DNA from: Terriglobia bacterium
GTDB lineage: Bacteria; Acidobacteriota; Terriglobia; Bryobacterales; Bryobacteraceae
Assembly (NCBI GenBank): GCA_020073345.1
Contig: JAIQFI010000013.1
Location: 1-64,000 of the forward strand
DNA length: 64,000 nucleotides
Direction: 5' to 3'
The notes under the pieces are model-generated. The model ran no database searches. It saw only the letters and a program-made list of their open reading frames with translations, and was not told the origin of the DNA. Position 1 is the stretch's first letter; the number at the start of each line of letters is the position of its first letter. Positions 52,686 through 62,953 of the stretch are shown here, piece by piece. The translations under genes were made by a program, and so were the position numbers.

Positions 52686-54761
52686 ATGAAACGAACTATC
52701 ACAATCGGATCCTTCGTCGCGCTGGCGCTTGCCGTTCTACTTTCCGCCGACGATAAGAAGGCTGTCGTCCTACTGCAGGCAGCGCTCGCTAAAGAGACCG
52801 TCCAGGGCGACCTGAAAGGCGCCATCGCCCTGTACCAGAACGCGCTCAAGGAAGCCGGCGCGAATCGCGCCCTGGCCGCACAGACGCTGGTCCATATGGC
52901 CGAATGTTATCGGAAAGAGGGTGACGCGGAGTCCCTCAAGATTTACGAACGTGTCGTTCGGGACTACTCGGACCAGAAGGAAGCGGTCGCAATGGCGCGG
53001 GCGCGGCTCGGCCCGGGCGGGTCATCCGAGTCGGTCGTCAGACGGCTTCCCTGCGCTTGGTGCGGTGGGGAAGAGTGGTATGTGTCGAAGGACATAAACT
53101 CGGTTGCCATTATCGATTCCGGCGACATTGCAATCCGTGATCTATCCACAGGTCAGGTCAAGCATCTTCTGGCCAAGACCGGATCCTCGCAAGATTCCCT
53201 AGCGTCGGCCAGTTCCCCCGTTCTTTCGCCCGATCGCCGGCAAATTGCGTATACCTGGGAGACGGGCGAAAGCGTATATCGACAGCAGTTAAGGATCATG
53301 GCGAACGAGCCCGGCGCCAAATCGCGAGTGCTCTTTGAAACCAACGCGGAGAATCGATATATCTGGCTGTTCGATTGGTCCGCCGACGGGAAGTCCCTAC
53401 TGGCGGAAATCATGCGGGCCGATCAAACCTGGCAATTCGTCTGGCTTTCCGTGGCCGACGGCACAGTGAAACCGATCAAGTCCCTTCAGTGGCGTCGGGA
53501 TTACGGAACTGACCCGATCCTTTCTCCGGATGGACGCTACATGGCATACCAGGCTCGGGCCGTCAATCCCAGCAAGGTTCCCCCTGAGCCCACCGATCCC
53601 AAGGACGTTCATATCTATGTCCTCGCTTCCGATGGAACCAGTGAGACCGAGGTAGTGAGAACCGCCGGAGTCAACAGGAATCCTGTGTGGACGCCCAACG
53701 GCAAACACCTGCTGTTCATCAGCGACCGTATGGGAAGCGCGGGCCTATGGTCGATCGCCATGGACAACGGGAAAGCCGTGGGCTCGGCCACACTGGTCAG
53801 CTCAAACCTGGGTTCGGGCTATGTGTGGCTGAACGGCTTGACGGCTTCAGGCTCTTTGAACTACGTTTTGTCGCAGCCAGGGGAGCAGATATTCATCACG
53901 GATATCGATTCTGCCGGCCGGAGAATTCCTGGACGCAAACAGGAAAGTTTGGTGGGCATCCGTCCCGCGTGGTCGCCGGACGGAAAGTTCATCGCCTTTA
54001 AGAGACGTCATCCCGGCGTCGAATGGGCGGGCGACAAGATGCCGGGCACCTTCGACCTCGTAGTTCATTCCGTCGAAACCGGAGACGAGAGGACATTTCC
54101 AACCACTCTGGGCGACCACGTCCGCGAAGCACCCGAGTGGTTCCACGATAGCAAGAGCCTGTTAGTTGGACTGGCGCGCAACGGCGAGCCGCTCGGCGGC
54201 TATCGTGTCGATCTTGCCAGCGGCGAGTTCACAAAAGTCCTCGACGGCCAGCTTATTAACACCGGAGCACCGATGTGGCTCTCTCGGGACGACAAGACCC
54301 TCTACGTCTTTCGCAGGGGCATCGTGGCTCACGATCTCGCTACCGGCAAGGATCGTATGGTGCTGTCCGTCCCAACTGGAGGACGCTTGTCGCACCGACT
54401 GAGCCCCGACGGCCGCAGTTTTGCCTTCTGGAGCACCGACCCGCAAGCCAAAAAGAAAATCCTGGGCACCATCGGTGTCGATGGCAGTAATCTCCGCGAA
54501 CTTTACACGGCGGACTTCAATATGAGTTTCACCCATCTGGCCTGGACCCGTGATGGCCGGACGATTCTCTTTGAACATCAAGAGGATCGGCGGGTCATGC
54601 GTATTCCGGCCGAGGGCGGCACTCCTGAATTCACAGGAATCGAGACAGAATCCATGCTGAATATGGACGTCAGCCCGAGCGGCTCGAGTCTTGCCTACGG
54701 CGTGACGAACGCCCGCAACGAGCTCTGGTCACTCGACAACGTGCTTTCGGCGCTCAAGTGA
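52686..54761 (+). CDS. Exported PD40/TolB-like protein with N-terminal TPR
   Basis: The 691-residue protein has a signal peptide (ITIGSFVALALAVLLSA) and TPR-like sequence (KGAIALYQNALKEAGANRALAAQTLVHMAECYRKEGDAE, about residues 34-90, shown in part only here as a region), followed by PD40 repeats (SPDRRQIAYTW, SPDGRYMAY, TPNGKHLLFIS, SPDGKFIAFKR, SPDGRSFAFW). This resembles TolB-like or peptidase-linked propellers but lacks a peptidase domain. It lies 54 bp after the response regulator, same strand, with an AGGCA-type site. Function unknown; likely periplasmic. Confidence 0.75.
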   Translation: MKRTITIGSFVALALAVLLSADDKKAVVLLQAALAKETVQGDLKGAIALYQNALKEAGANRALAAQTLVHMAECYRKEGDAESLKIYERVVRDYSDQKEAVAMARARLGPGGSSESVVRRLPCAWCGGEEWYVSKDINSVAIIDSGDIAIRDLSTGQVKHLLAKTGSSQDSLASASSPVLSPDRRQIAYTWETGESVYRQQLRIMANEPGAKSRVLFETNAENRYIWLFDWSADGKSLLAEIMRADQTWQFVWLSVADGTVKPIKSLQWRRDYGTDPILSPDGRYMAYQARAVNPSKVPPEPTDPKDVHIYVLASDGTSETEVVRTAGVNRNPVWTPNGKHLLFISDRMGSAGLWSIAMDNGKAVGSATLVSSNLGSGYVWLNGLTASGSLNYVLSQPGEQIFITDIDSAGRRIPGRKQESLVGIRPAWSPDGKFIAFKRRHPGVEWAGDKMPGTFDLVVHSVETGDERTFPTTLGDHVREAPEWFHDSKSLLVGLARNGEPLGGYRVDLASGEFTKVLDGQLINTGAPMWLSRDDKTLYVFRRGIVAHDLATGKDRMVLSVPTGGRLSHRLSPDGRSFAFWSTDPQAKKKILGTIGVDGSNLRELYTADFNMSFTHLAWTRDGRTILFEHQEDRRVMRIPAEGGTPEFTGIETESMLNMDVSPSGSSLAYGVTNARNELWSLDNVLSALK

Positions 54762-55090
54762 AGCGCTTCGTCAAATCCGCGGAAGGTTGGGAAGATCGCA
54801 CCAGGACGGAACTCCGGCCTGCGTGAGAGACTACCACTCAACGGGTATCGGCAAGCCTGAAAGCCCGGTGTGTCGAAATGGCCACTTACACACATCGAGT
54901 AATCGACGGATTCAACAGTCCTCTTTCGCCCGGCAGAATCCGTGCGAAAACCACACGCTTTTGACACGGGGCGGCCGAGGGCAACTTCTTACTATGTGAT
55001 GCCGACTTTACGGCCAAGGGGTGGTGGTGTTTGAAGTCGACCCTTGCGCGACTAGCTAAGACTAAACTTATAGCCAGAGGAGCTTAATCC
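54762..55090. other. Gap with nothing recognised
   Basis: About 330 bp. No gene or repeat family was identified. An AGAGGAG site near the end serves the next gene. Confidence 0.4.
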
Positions 55091-55510
55091 GTGCCGAACC
55101 GACAGCAATGGATCATTTTGGTCGCTATTGTGACCTCGCTGACGCGAGACGCCGCGGGCAGCCCTAAGTGCCCGAATCTTTCAGGAAATTACATGATTCA
55201 GGGGGAAGATGGGCAGGTTCACATTTCCATCGAGCAGCTTAGGTGTGACCGCATCACGATTGTTAGGAAGAGCGGTTACCTGGGAAAAATATCCTTCGAA
55301 AAACATACCCTCAATCTGGACGGAAACGATCAAAAAGACTCGCCTTGGCTGGGTAGCTCGGAGCACTTCAAGACTTCTGCGAAGTTCGTTGGTTCCAAGT
55401 TGGAAGTAAAAGCGAGAACCAGCGGCGGTTCGACGCTCAGGCTGATTTACTCTTTGACTTCCTCCCGCGATCTCCTGGAAGGAGAGCTTGTGGCCAAGCG
55501 CCAAGAGTGA
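55091..55510 (+). CDS. Small exported hypothetical protein
   Basis: The GTG at 55091 follows an AGAGGAG site and gives 139 residues with an N-terminal hydrophobic segment (WIILVAIVTSL). The body is beta-rich (LSGNYMIQGEDGQVHISIEQ ... STLRLIYSLTSSRDLLEGEL) and two Cys near residue 27 and 51 could pair. No family is recognised. Probably periplasmic. Confidence 0.5.
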   Translation: MPNRQQWIILVAIVTSLTRDAAGSPKCPNLSGNYMIQGEDGQVHISIEQLRCDRITIVRKSGYLGKISFEKHTLNLDGNDQKDSPWLGSSEHFKTSAKFVGSKLEVKARTSGGSTLRLIYSLTSSRDLLEGELVAKRQE

Positions 55511-55604
55511 ATCTTCTGCGATCAGCCCGGAAAGTGGGTGGTAATCTCAAACTGAACCTTTCTACACGCTCCTTCGCAGCGCGTCTGGAGAACTGTTTTT
55601 TCTC

Positions 55605-56162
55605 TTGGCAATGACTTACATAGAGGTCGGCGATCCGGGAAAGGGCCCGTGTCAAAAGCGTGCGGTTCTGGCACAGCTTCTGCGGGAGGAGACGGAGATC
55701 CTCGGTGGAAGAAGCACCGCGGCCAAGATCGACAACCCCGATCGTTACTGGAGTTGGTTTGAGGAACTGTACAAGACGTGCAAACCCAGCAAAGCCGGAA
55801 GTGAGAAGGCTACCAGGGTGGTGGACGGCCCGGCGCTCGAAGAAAAATTCTGCGCCTGGGTTTCCGAGAAGAAACTGCCGAAGGCCGAGCAGGTCCGCAA
55901 GCTGGCCACCATCCTGGAAAACCCGGCAGCCATGAACGTGTTCGAAGAGTCCGGAATCGACCGGGCCATGGATGCTATCGCCGAAGACGATCCGACGGTT
56001 AACTCCAAGCTCTGGAAGCAACTGCAGACCGCGGACATGCTTACCCACATGGAGCTGCCCCAGTTGGAAGCTCTGCGCAAACATGAGCCGGCCAAGAGCC
56101 GGATCTTCGATGAGCTAGGGGCGGCCGTCGACCGCATCCGCGCCGAAATCAAGCATCCCTAG
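55605..56162 (+). CDS. Possible ParB-like C-terminal fragment
   Basis: No signal or membrane segment in 185 residues. A stretch EEKFCAWVSEKKLPKAEQVRKLATILENP followed by AMNVFEESGIDRAMDAIAEDDPTVNSKLW (each part of a longer run) resembles the C-terminal part of ParB-like proteins that end in a helical segment, but the N-terminal nuclease/HTH parts are absent. It may be a truncated partition-type gene, or an unrelated helical protein. No parA is nearby. Confidence 0.4.
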   Translation: MAMTYIEVGDPGKGPCQKRAVLAQLLREETEILGGRSTAAKIDNPDRYWSWFEELYKTCKPSKAGSEKATRVVDGPALEEKFCAWVSEKKLPKAEQVRKLATILENPAAMNVFEESGIDRAMDAIAEDDPTVNSKLWKQLQTADMLTHMELPQLEALRKHEPAKSRIFDELGAAVDRIRAEIKHP

Positions 56163-56251
56163 CAGCGCTTTCGTAACAGGTGTCCTTTCGGCAAGGCTGC
56201 ACAAACCATTGGCCAATCGGCGAAATAGTGCGTTTTAGAACTACCGTCAGC

Positions 56252-58081
56252 TCACCGTTTACGCATCGGAATCCAAGAGGGTGCACCCTCTTCGGTCGAG
56301 TTGTCTGTCAGCAGATGAACGTTCGAGCCGTCCGCACGCATGACGGCGATCTCTCCATATGGCTGGAACGTCAGACCGGCGGGAGAAGCCAACAGCAAGT
56401 GGATCGCTTCATCCTTGAATCCCTGCCGCCCCGTCGAGAAGGCGATCCATTCCCCATCGGGAGAGAAACTGGAATGAGCATTCTTGCCTTGCGCATGAGT
56501 CAGACGTTGCAGGCTGGATCCATCCGGCCGAATCCTGTAGATCTCATAATCGCCGTCCCGCTTACTGGTGAAAGCGATCCAGTCGCCGCGGGGCGACCAA
56601 TCGGGGAATACATCGTATTCCGATCCGGTTTCCAGCTTCCGGCTTTTGCGACTCGCAAGGTCCAGAATGTGTAGACCCCGCACCGGACCGTTCGTCACAC
56701 GATAGGCCACCTGTTTGCCATCAGGCGACCAACTCGGCGATCCGCTATTCTCATCGGCCGCTGTGATGGCAGTCATACTGGACCCATCGGGACGAATGCT
56801 CATTAATTGCGCCGGCTTGATCGTCTCCCTCTGATAAAGCCCTCCCAAGGTAAACAGGATGACGTCGCCCACCGGAGACCACATCGGCAACATCATGTCA
56901 TCGGTCGCCGGACCCTCAAATATCACCCGATGATCGGAACCGTCCGGACGTGCCACAACGATCGAGCCGCTACGGGACGCTCCATTAAGGGTGCCCTGCT
57001 GGTAGACCATCCGGTCTCCGCTGGGAGAAAAGGAAGCAGGATAGGGGAAACGCCGCAAAGCGAACGACGGGTTCATGCCCGGCCAGGCTCGGACCGTATA
57101 GTCGCGCTCCGCGCCCACCTCCACCTCGCGATGAAAGATCATGCTGCGACCGTCGGGCGACCAATCCGGCGCTTCGAAGTCGCCCGCGAGTTTAACCCCG
57201 CCGGTGAAGGTGAGGCCGGTGCTGGTCTGGTAAGCGATCTCGTTCGAATCCACGTAGCGTGGAAAGACTTTCAGCCCCCCGCCGTCCGTAATTGTCTTTC
57301 GCTCGCCCGTCTTCCAATCCACTGAGACGATCTGGCTCAAGCCGTTGCCGAAAATCAAGCCGCCTTTGCAGACCTGGTCCAGAGCAGCGGTGTAGAAAAT
57401 GAGGCGCGATGCATCCGGCGACCAATGTGGGGTTCCCGTCAACTCGGAGGAATCGGTGATTCCGCGCAGGCCCGAGCCATCGGGATGCACAATGTAAATG
57501 CGGGTGAATTGCGGGGTAACAAAGGGCGCAGGACCGGGCGCGGTCGTGGCCGGACAGGCCTTGATCCGCGGATCCCGATCCGAAGAGAAGGCAATCCATT
57601 GTCCGTCCGGAGACCAGGCGGGCCTGAAATCTCCGGCCGGATGATTGGTAATGTTGCGCAATTTATGCGTCGCAAGATCGAGGACCCAGATGTCCGCCTG
57701 CCCGCTCCGGCTCGACACGAATGCAAGGGTCTTCCCGTCGGGCGAGAGCGCGCCCTGGTCATCAAAGGCGGGATCGTCTGTCAGCCGCTCCAACTGCGAT
57801 CCGTCCGGATGTACCCGATATATGTCCGCGGAGCCGGCGCGATGTGACGTGAAGACGATCCATCGTCCATCCCGAGAAAACGTTGCATTGTAATCCAGGG
57901 CGGAGTTGGGCACCAGCGGACGCGGGTTACTGCCGTCTCGCGGAGCTACAAAAATGTCCGTGTTGTACGGTGCGTAGCTCTTGATAGCGATGGTATATTT
58001 GGCCGCGCTATTCCCTTGCGCGGCCGCAATCGCACAAGACAAAAGCGGTAGGAGTAGTAAGCCGAATCGGGAACAGCCCAT
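56252..58081 (-). CDS. Exported PD40/TolB-like propeller protein
   Basis: The 609-residue protein has a signal peptide (GLLLLPLLSCAIAAAQG) and more than six PD40 repeats, such as SRDGRWIVFTSHRAG, SPDGKTLAFVSSR, SPDGQWIAFSSDR, SPDGRSMIFHR, SPDGKQVAYRV and SPDGEWIAFSTGR. No peptidase or kinase domain is attached. TolB-like proteins often act in envelope processes, but a role cannot be given. It converges with the possible ParB-like gene. Confidence 0.8.
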   Translation of the reverse strand: MGCSRFGLLLLPLLSCAIAAAQGNSAAKYTIAIKSYAPYNTDIFVAPRDGSNPRPLVPNSALDYNATFSRDGRWIVFTSHRAGSADIYRVHPDGSQLERLTDDPAFDDQGALSPDGKTLAFVSSRSGQADIWVLDLATHKLRNITNHPAGDFRPAWSPDGQWIAFSSDRDPRIKACPATTAPGPAPFVTPQFTRIYIVHPDGSGLRGITDSSELTGTPHWSPDASRLIFYTAALDQVCKGGLIFGNGLSQIVSVDWKTGERKTITDGGGLKVFPRYVDSNEIAYQTSTGLTFTGGVKLAGDFEAPDWSPDGRSMIFHREVEVGAERDYTVRAWPGMNPSFALRRFPYPASFSPSGDRMVYQQGTLNGASRSGSIVVARPDGSDHRVIFEGPATDDMMLPMWSPVGDVILFTLGGLYQRETIKPAQLMSIRPDGSSMTAITAADENSGSPSWSPDGKQVAYRVTNGPVRGLHILDLASRKSRKLETGSEYDVFPDWSPRGDWIAFTSKRDGDYEIYRIRPDGSSLQRLTHAQGKNAHSSFSPDGEWIAFSTGRQGFKDEAIHLLLASPAGLTFQPYGEIAVMRADGSNVHLLTDNSTEEGAPSWIPMRKR

Positions 58082-58580
58082 TCGTCATCCCTCTTTCGTT
58101 TCATCGATGCTAACACAACCCCCGCCTCAACCAAGACTGTGTCTCAAAAGCAAACGACCACAACGAACAATCCAGTCGGAGCTGAAAATGCGTCGATCTG
58201 CGTGCCGACAACATCGCGTCTGGACAGCCGAAAGTGAGGCCGGAGCCGAGAATCCTTATCATTTTTGCGGGTGGCCGAAAACCGTGTGGTTCCTGCACAT
58301 GCTGTCAGTGGACATACTCTGGGCTTAGAATCAGTTGCATCGATAGACCCATGTCAGCGGCCATTTCGGCACACACCTTGTCCTGAATCAGAACCAACAC
58401 CATCCATTCTTCCGTTTACACAATCATGTCGTTGCCGTGCTAGACGAGGGGAGTGACTTGTCCCATGCTTCGTCGGCGTTCGTATGCTATAGAACCAGGA
58501 CTTGGGGAATTGAAATGTACGCGTGGCTCTCGGCTGGTTGGCAAGGCGTCCGGTTTGCTCTTCGAGGTGGCGAACGACGC
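58082..58580. other. Gap with nothing recognised
   Basis: About 500 bp upstream of the PD40 gene and downstream of the carboxypeptidase-regulatory gene. No gene, RNA or dif-like site was found. Confidence 0.4.
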
Positions 58581-60080
58581 TTAAGGGAGGACGAACAAAT
58601 CAAGATCCTGCTGTGAATCGTGCGTATTTTCCACGACCACTGACTTAGCAGCAGGCTGCACCATCGCCGTGGAATCAACGGTGAGGTATTCGAATGAACT
58701 CAACACGCGATAATTGCCGGGCGCCAGTCCGCTGAAGCGGTATTGTCCATGCACATCCGTGCGGGTTATCAACGTCTGTGAAACACGTCGTGCCGGCTCC
58801 AGATCTTCTGATTCCAGAAATACCGGTGCGCCAATAACCGGATCCGCACCGGATTTGACAGTGCCGTGTATCGCACCAGGGTTGCCCGACAGAGCGAACC
58901 GGACGCCAACTCCACCAGTAAAGTCGTTCCAGCCATCTGCGCGGCCGTTGCCGGATTGTTGGATTCTCTGACCCGAGAAGCCTGATGCATAGAACGTGGG
59001 GTTCGGCACAAGCGCGAGTTGCCACGGTCCTGCCGAGAGATGGGCCCGATTGTTCTCCAGTTTCAGTACCTGCTCGGTTCCGGGGCCTGCCAGGTCCTTT
59101 CGCCTCGCCAACATTTGGATCGAACCCGGATTGCCGGTCTGGACCGAAGTGCCCTCAAACGTGAACAGAACGTCCACTTCCTCATGCAGCACGAACTTGA
59201 TCGTAGTGTCCTGGTTCAGGTTAACCTTCCGGTAGTCGCCCTGAAATCCGGGGCGCTGGTCGAGGGGGGCCTGGGAAAACACTTCATATTCTCCCGCCGG
59301 CATCGGACCAAAACGGTGAACGTTGCCTTGTACCATTTCTCTTCCAAGCTCCGAGGCCAGCGTCATCGTCACAGGGAGCGGCTCCGATGGATTCGGAGGG
59401 ACCGTGACCGCCTCCACCGTAAGCATGAATAACCGGCCGGTAACAGGCCGAACGTCCGCCCGATCCACTTGCTGATCCATCTCCACCTGCACCGGAAATG
59501 CTTGGCTCACCCCCTCGGATTCCTTCCCGAACGTTGGAAGATAGCTGATATCTTCGTACTGTTTGCCCGCAGTTCGAACCAGATAGCTGCCGGGCTCCAG
59601 GCCAGAGATTCGAAACATGCCGCGGTCATCCGATTTCGCACGGGCAACCGGCCGCGGCGGTTGGGTATTGCGGTAAGCGATCACGTCGTGATCCGGCAAG
59701 CCGACGTCGTTCTCGTCCAAGACCGTTCCGGCGATGGCTCCATAGCGGGGAAGCCGGATGTTGAGGACGGCTGCATCGTTTTCGGTAACAGTCACAGGCA
59801 TTCCGGCGGATTTCCACTGCTTTTGTCCGTACTGAACGGCGGCAAAGCCAGTCCGTGCCGCAGTGATCAGATAAACACCGGCGGGAAGCGTCGGGAACTC
59901 AAAGAAGCCATTTATATTAGTGCGAGCGGATCGCCGAAGCCCCGAAGCGCCTGGAACGGACTCTAACGTGACAGCGGCGCGCGCCACCGGATGACCGGTC
60001 TGGTTCTCTACGACGGTACCCTTGATATCGGCGGCGTGAAGGGCGGCTGTTGCCACTGCCAGGACAAAATACGTTCGCAT
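58581..60080 (-). CDS. Exported protein with carboxypeptidase-regulatory-like repeats
   Basis: The ATG at 60080 gives a signal peptide (YFVLAVATAALHA) and 499 residues. The frame is open upstream, but without a signal. Beta-sandwich repeats are seen at about 18-90 (IKGTVVENQTGHPVARAAVTL), about 105-180 (IAGTVLDENDVGLPDHDVIAY, then FRISGLEPGSYLVRTAGK) and near the C-terminus (IHGTVKSGADPVIGAPVFL, then YRFSGLAPGNYRVLSS). These are CarboxypepD_reg-like domains, often surface adhesion or scaffold units. No catalytic part. Function unknown. Confidence 0.75.
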   Translation of the reverse strand: MRTYFVLAVATAALHAADIKGTVVENQTGHPVARAAVTLESVPGASGLRRSARTNINGFFEFPTLPAGVYLITAARTGFAAVQYGQKQWKSAGMPVTVTENDAAVLNIRLPRYGAIAGTVLDENDVGLPDHDVIAYRNTQPPRPVARAKSDDRGMFRISGLEPGSYLVRTAGKQYEDISYLPTFGKESEGVSQAFPVQVEMDQQVDRADVRPVTGRLFMLTVEAVTVPPNPSEPLPVTMTLASELGREMVQGNVHRFGPMPAGEYEVFSQAPLDQRPGFQGDYRKVNLNQDTTIKFVLHEEVDVLFTFEGTSVQTGNPGSIQMLARRKDLAGPGTEQVLKLENNRAHLSAGPWQLALVPNPTFYASGFSGQRIQQSGNGRADGWNDFTGGVGVRFALSGNPGAIHGTVKSGADPVIGAPVFLESEDLEPARRVSQTLITRTDVHGQYRFSGLAPGNYRVLSSFEYLTVDSTAMVQPAAKSVVVENTHDSQQDLDLFVLP

Positions 60081-60524
60081 GATTGGTTGAATAAATGACG
60101 TAGAAGCCTCTTTCGGAGTGCAGGACAAAAGTGGCATATTGGGAACATAACATTCAAAGAGCCGTAACTCACAGCCAATCAAGGAGTGAAGTTGCATTGC
60201 TCCCCATCTGCTCGAACCGTGTGCCGCCGGTTGGGCCCATCCAAGGGCTCTGGGGTCGTCGGATCGCACAAGCGGATCTTTGGGGAGTTCAGCGCTCGGT
60301 ACCCAGCTTGTACCCATGTGGGCCTGGGCTTGCCGACTTTCGGCCGCGTTGACCCAAGGCCGGATTATCGGAACTCCGGCAGACTGAATCCCTCCAGGGA
60401 ATTCACTCCACGGGAATGCAAGTGATAACGTCGGGTATTGCATGATCGCCCGATGAACTGGGCAAGCGGCACTTCTTAATCTGCTAAGACAAAGGGGTTC
60501 GATTCGGCATCTGCTTCGAATAGA
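60081..60524. other. Gap, with one weak half-site
   Basis: No gene. A single TTATCGG arm of the dif-like pattern lies near 60365-60371 without a good partner arm; it is not counted as a site. Confidence 0.35.
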
Positions 60525-62705
60525 ATGAGGCAAAACATGATTCCAAGATCACGCGTTCTCTTGTATTTATTGCCGCTTGCGCTGGCGTTCGCTCAAGGTC
60601 CGCCGCCCAATCCAATCGTGAATCCCGGATTCGAGGTTGGCAAACTCGGAGATGTACCGATCGGCTGGATGAACACCATTCCTGCTTCTCCAACAAGGCT
60701 TGTCCAAGAATCTTGTCACACTGGAAAACAGTGCGCCGACTTAACTAGCACCGCTCAAGGTGTTCTGTTGCAATCTTTCGATGCCGCTCCATACCGGGGC
60801 AAGAAGTTTCGCTATCGCGCCGAAGTACGCAACAAGGCAGGGACCCGCGCGCAACTCTGGCTTCGGGTGGATCGTTTGAATGGCAGAGTGGGCTTCTTTG
60901 ATAACATGGGCGACCGGCCGATCACATCGGAGAATTGGAACGTCTATGAGATTAGCGGCGAAGTTGACCGCGATGCACGGAATATCTTTCTCGGTTTGTT
61001 ACTGCCAGGAGCGGGAGAAGCCTGGATCGATGATGCGTCGTTTGAAATCATTGGCGATGCCGATCCGGTAGAGCCAGCCAAGCCGCTGACTTTGCGGGGT
61101 CTTCAGAATCTGGAAGCACTAGCCCGTGCTTTTGGGTACATCCACTACTTCTATCCGAGCGATGAAGCAGCGGCTGCGGACTGGAACCATTTGGCTGAAG
61201 ACGGAATCCGTGCCGTGGAGCCTGCGCAAACGCCCGCTGAATTGGCGGCCAAACTACAATCTGCTTTCGCTGAGGTCGCTCCCACCGCGCGGATGTTTCT
61301 AACCGGGACTCCATTTCCCGTGCTGAATCTAAAACCCGGACCGAACATCATCTCGTGGCGGCACGAAGGAGTCAGCTTGAGCGCACAGAGTGTTTATCAC
61401 AGCGTCCGTGTGATCGAACCCGCGCCGCAGGCATTACGGCTTCTTCGCCGTGACCTTCCGGGTGGAGTTTCACTTCTCATGCCGATGGCGCTTTACCGCG
61501 ACGTGGCTGGACCGCCGATACAAGCGCCCATTCCGGCCAAACCCAGTGGTTCCGGCGATGATCGCACCACACGGTTGGCGGCGGTCATTGTTGCGTGGAA
61601 TGTGATGGAGCACTTCTATCCATACTTCGACGTCGTAAAGACTGATTGGGCGATGCAACTGCCAGTGGCGCTCAGCGCCGCCGCCGAAAATAAGGACGCG
61701 GATGAATTTGGCGTCACTCTGCGGAAGATGGTTGCGGCGCTACACGACGGCCACGGCAATGTAACTCCAGTCGCCGCCACGTTCAATCAGCCGATTATCT
61801 GGACGTGGGCGGAAGGGCGGATCGTCGTTCTCGCGACCAACGGCGTAGGCGGAATTAGTTCTGGCGATGCGCTTGTTTCAATCGACGGAAAGCCCGCGCT
61901 CGAAGCCATCGGCGAAATCGAATCTCTCGATTCTGGAGCCACGCCACAGTTCATACGGTACCGAGCGCTAGGGGAACTACTGGCACGTCCACGCGGTGCC
62001 ACTGCTCAACTTGAGGTGGAACCAGCCGCCGCGCCCGATACGCTCAAACCCGTAACGATTCGTTACGACCAGGCGTTTCGCCAGGTGCAGGAACCACGTC
62101 CCGACAAGGTCAGCGAACTGGAGCCCGGCATCTTCTATCTCGATCTAGACCGCATTACAGACGCCGACTACGCCGCTGCCCTACCGTCGCTGGCCAAGGC
62201 GAAAGGCATCGTCTTTGACATGCGCGGATATCCTAGGGGAATCCAGAATCCAGTGGAGTTTTTCAGCCACCTCATAGATAAGCCAGTTCGGACCGCCCAG
62301 TTTTTAGTTCCTATTGTCACCGAACCGGAGCACAAGATCACGGATTTTCGGGACGGCGGTTGGTTCATCCAGCCCAAGGCTCCATTCTTGACTGCTAAGC
62401 GCGCGTTCATTACGGACGGACGCGCGATCAGCTACGCCGAGACCTGTATGGCCATCGTGGAGAATTACAAGCTGGCCGAAATTGTCGGCGAGCCGACCGC
62501 CGGCACCAACGGTAACGTGAACCCTTTTCCCGTTCCCGGCGGCTACACAATTACGTGGACCGGGATGAAGGTGCTGAAACACGATGGCTCGCAGCATCAC
62601 GGCGTCGGGATTCAGCCCACCATTCGGGTTTCGCGCACTCGCGCGGGCATCGCCGCTGGGCGGGACGAGATGATCGAACGCGCTATCGAAGAAGTCAAAA
62701 AGTGA
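60525..62705 (+). CDS. Exported S41-family peptidase
   Basis: The 726-residue protein has a signal peptide (LLYLLPLALAFAQG), an N-terminal CBM-like beta domain (about 30-170), helical middle, a PDZ-like part (about 430-480, with GGISSGDALVSIDGKPA) and a C-terminal S41 domain. The Ser nucleophile is likely in TDGRAISYAE (about residue 634), with KLAEIVGEPTAGTNGN and GVGIQPTI nearby. Start at 60525, or 60537 where GAGG precedes ATG. It probably degrades peptides in the periplasm. Confidence 0.83.
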   Translation: MRQNMIPRSRVLLYLLPLALAFAQGPPPNPIVNPGFEVGKLGDVPIGWMNTIPASPTRLVQESCHTGKQCADLTSTAQGVLLQSFDAAPYRGKKFRYRAEVRNKAGTRAQLWLRVDRLNGRVGFFDNMGDRPITSENWNVYEISGEVDRDARNIFLGLLLPGAGEAWIDDASFEIIGDADPVEPAKPLTLRGLQNLEALARAFGYIHYFYPSDEAAAADWNHLAEDGIRAVEPAQTPAELAAKLQSAFAEVAPTARMFLTGTPFPVLNLKPGPNIISWRHEGVSLSAQSVYHSVRVIEPAPQALRLLRRDLPGGVSLLMPMALYRDVAGPPIQAPIPAKPSGSGDDRTTRLAAVIVAWNVMEHFYPYFDVVKTDWAMQLPVALSAAAENKDADEFGVTLRKMVAALHDGHGNVTPVAATFNQPIIWTWAEGRIVVLATNGVGGISSGDALVSIDGKPALEAIGEIESLDSGATPQFIRYRALGELLARPRGATAQLEVEPAAAPDTLKPVTIRYDQAFRQVQEPRPDKVSELEPGIFYLDLDRITDADYAAALPSLAKAKGIVFDMRGYPRGIQNPVEFFSHLIDKPVRTAQFLVPIVTEPEHKITDFRDGGWFIQPKAPFLTAKRAFITDGRAISYAETCMAIVENYKLAEIVGEPTAGTNGNVNPFPVPGGYTITWTGMKVLKHDGSQHHGVGIQPTIRVSRTRAGIAAGRDEMIERAIEEVKK

Positions 62706-62870
62706 TGCCTTAAAAGCAGACTTGAGCGCTTTCAGGAAGCTGTCACCTGGTAGCCTCTGCCTACGAAGTATGGCGTTGGCCAAGTCGAGCCGCGCTTGGA
62801 CGTAAAGGCCCTATCCGCAGGAGTGATCTTTCCCGTTTACTTCCGTGAACGGCGTTCCTGGAAGTAGCTA

Positions 62871-62890
62871 GCGACAATGCTCGTTATTGT
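62871..62890 (+). repeat. dif-like site 8 (degenerate)
   Basis: GCGACAA TGCTCG TTATTGT: 4 of 7 arm positions pair, but the flank GGAAGTAGCTA (62860-62870) matches that of site 6, supporting relation. Confidence 0.5.
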
Positions 62891-62953
62891 CTAGCACCCA
62901 CCACGCTGGGCCAACATCCCGCACGCTGTCACAAGGCCAGGGTCTTGGGATTT

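Noticed and set aside
60352-60371. Tenth dif-like site
   Set aside because: Only one arm (TTATCGG) is present; the other side does not match.
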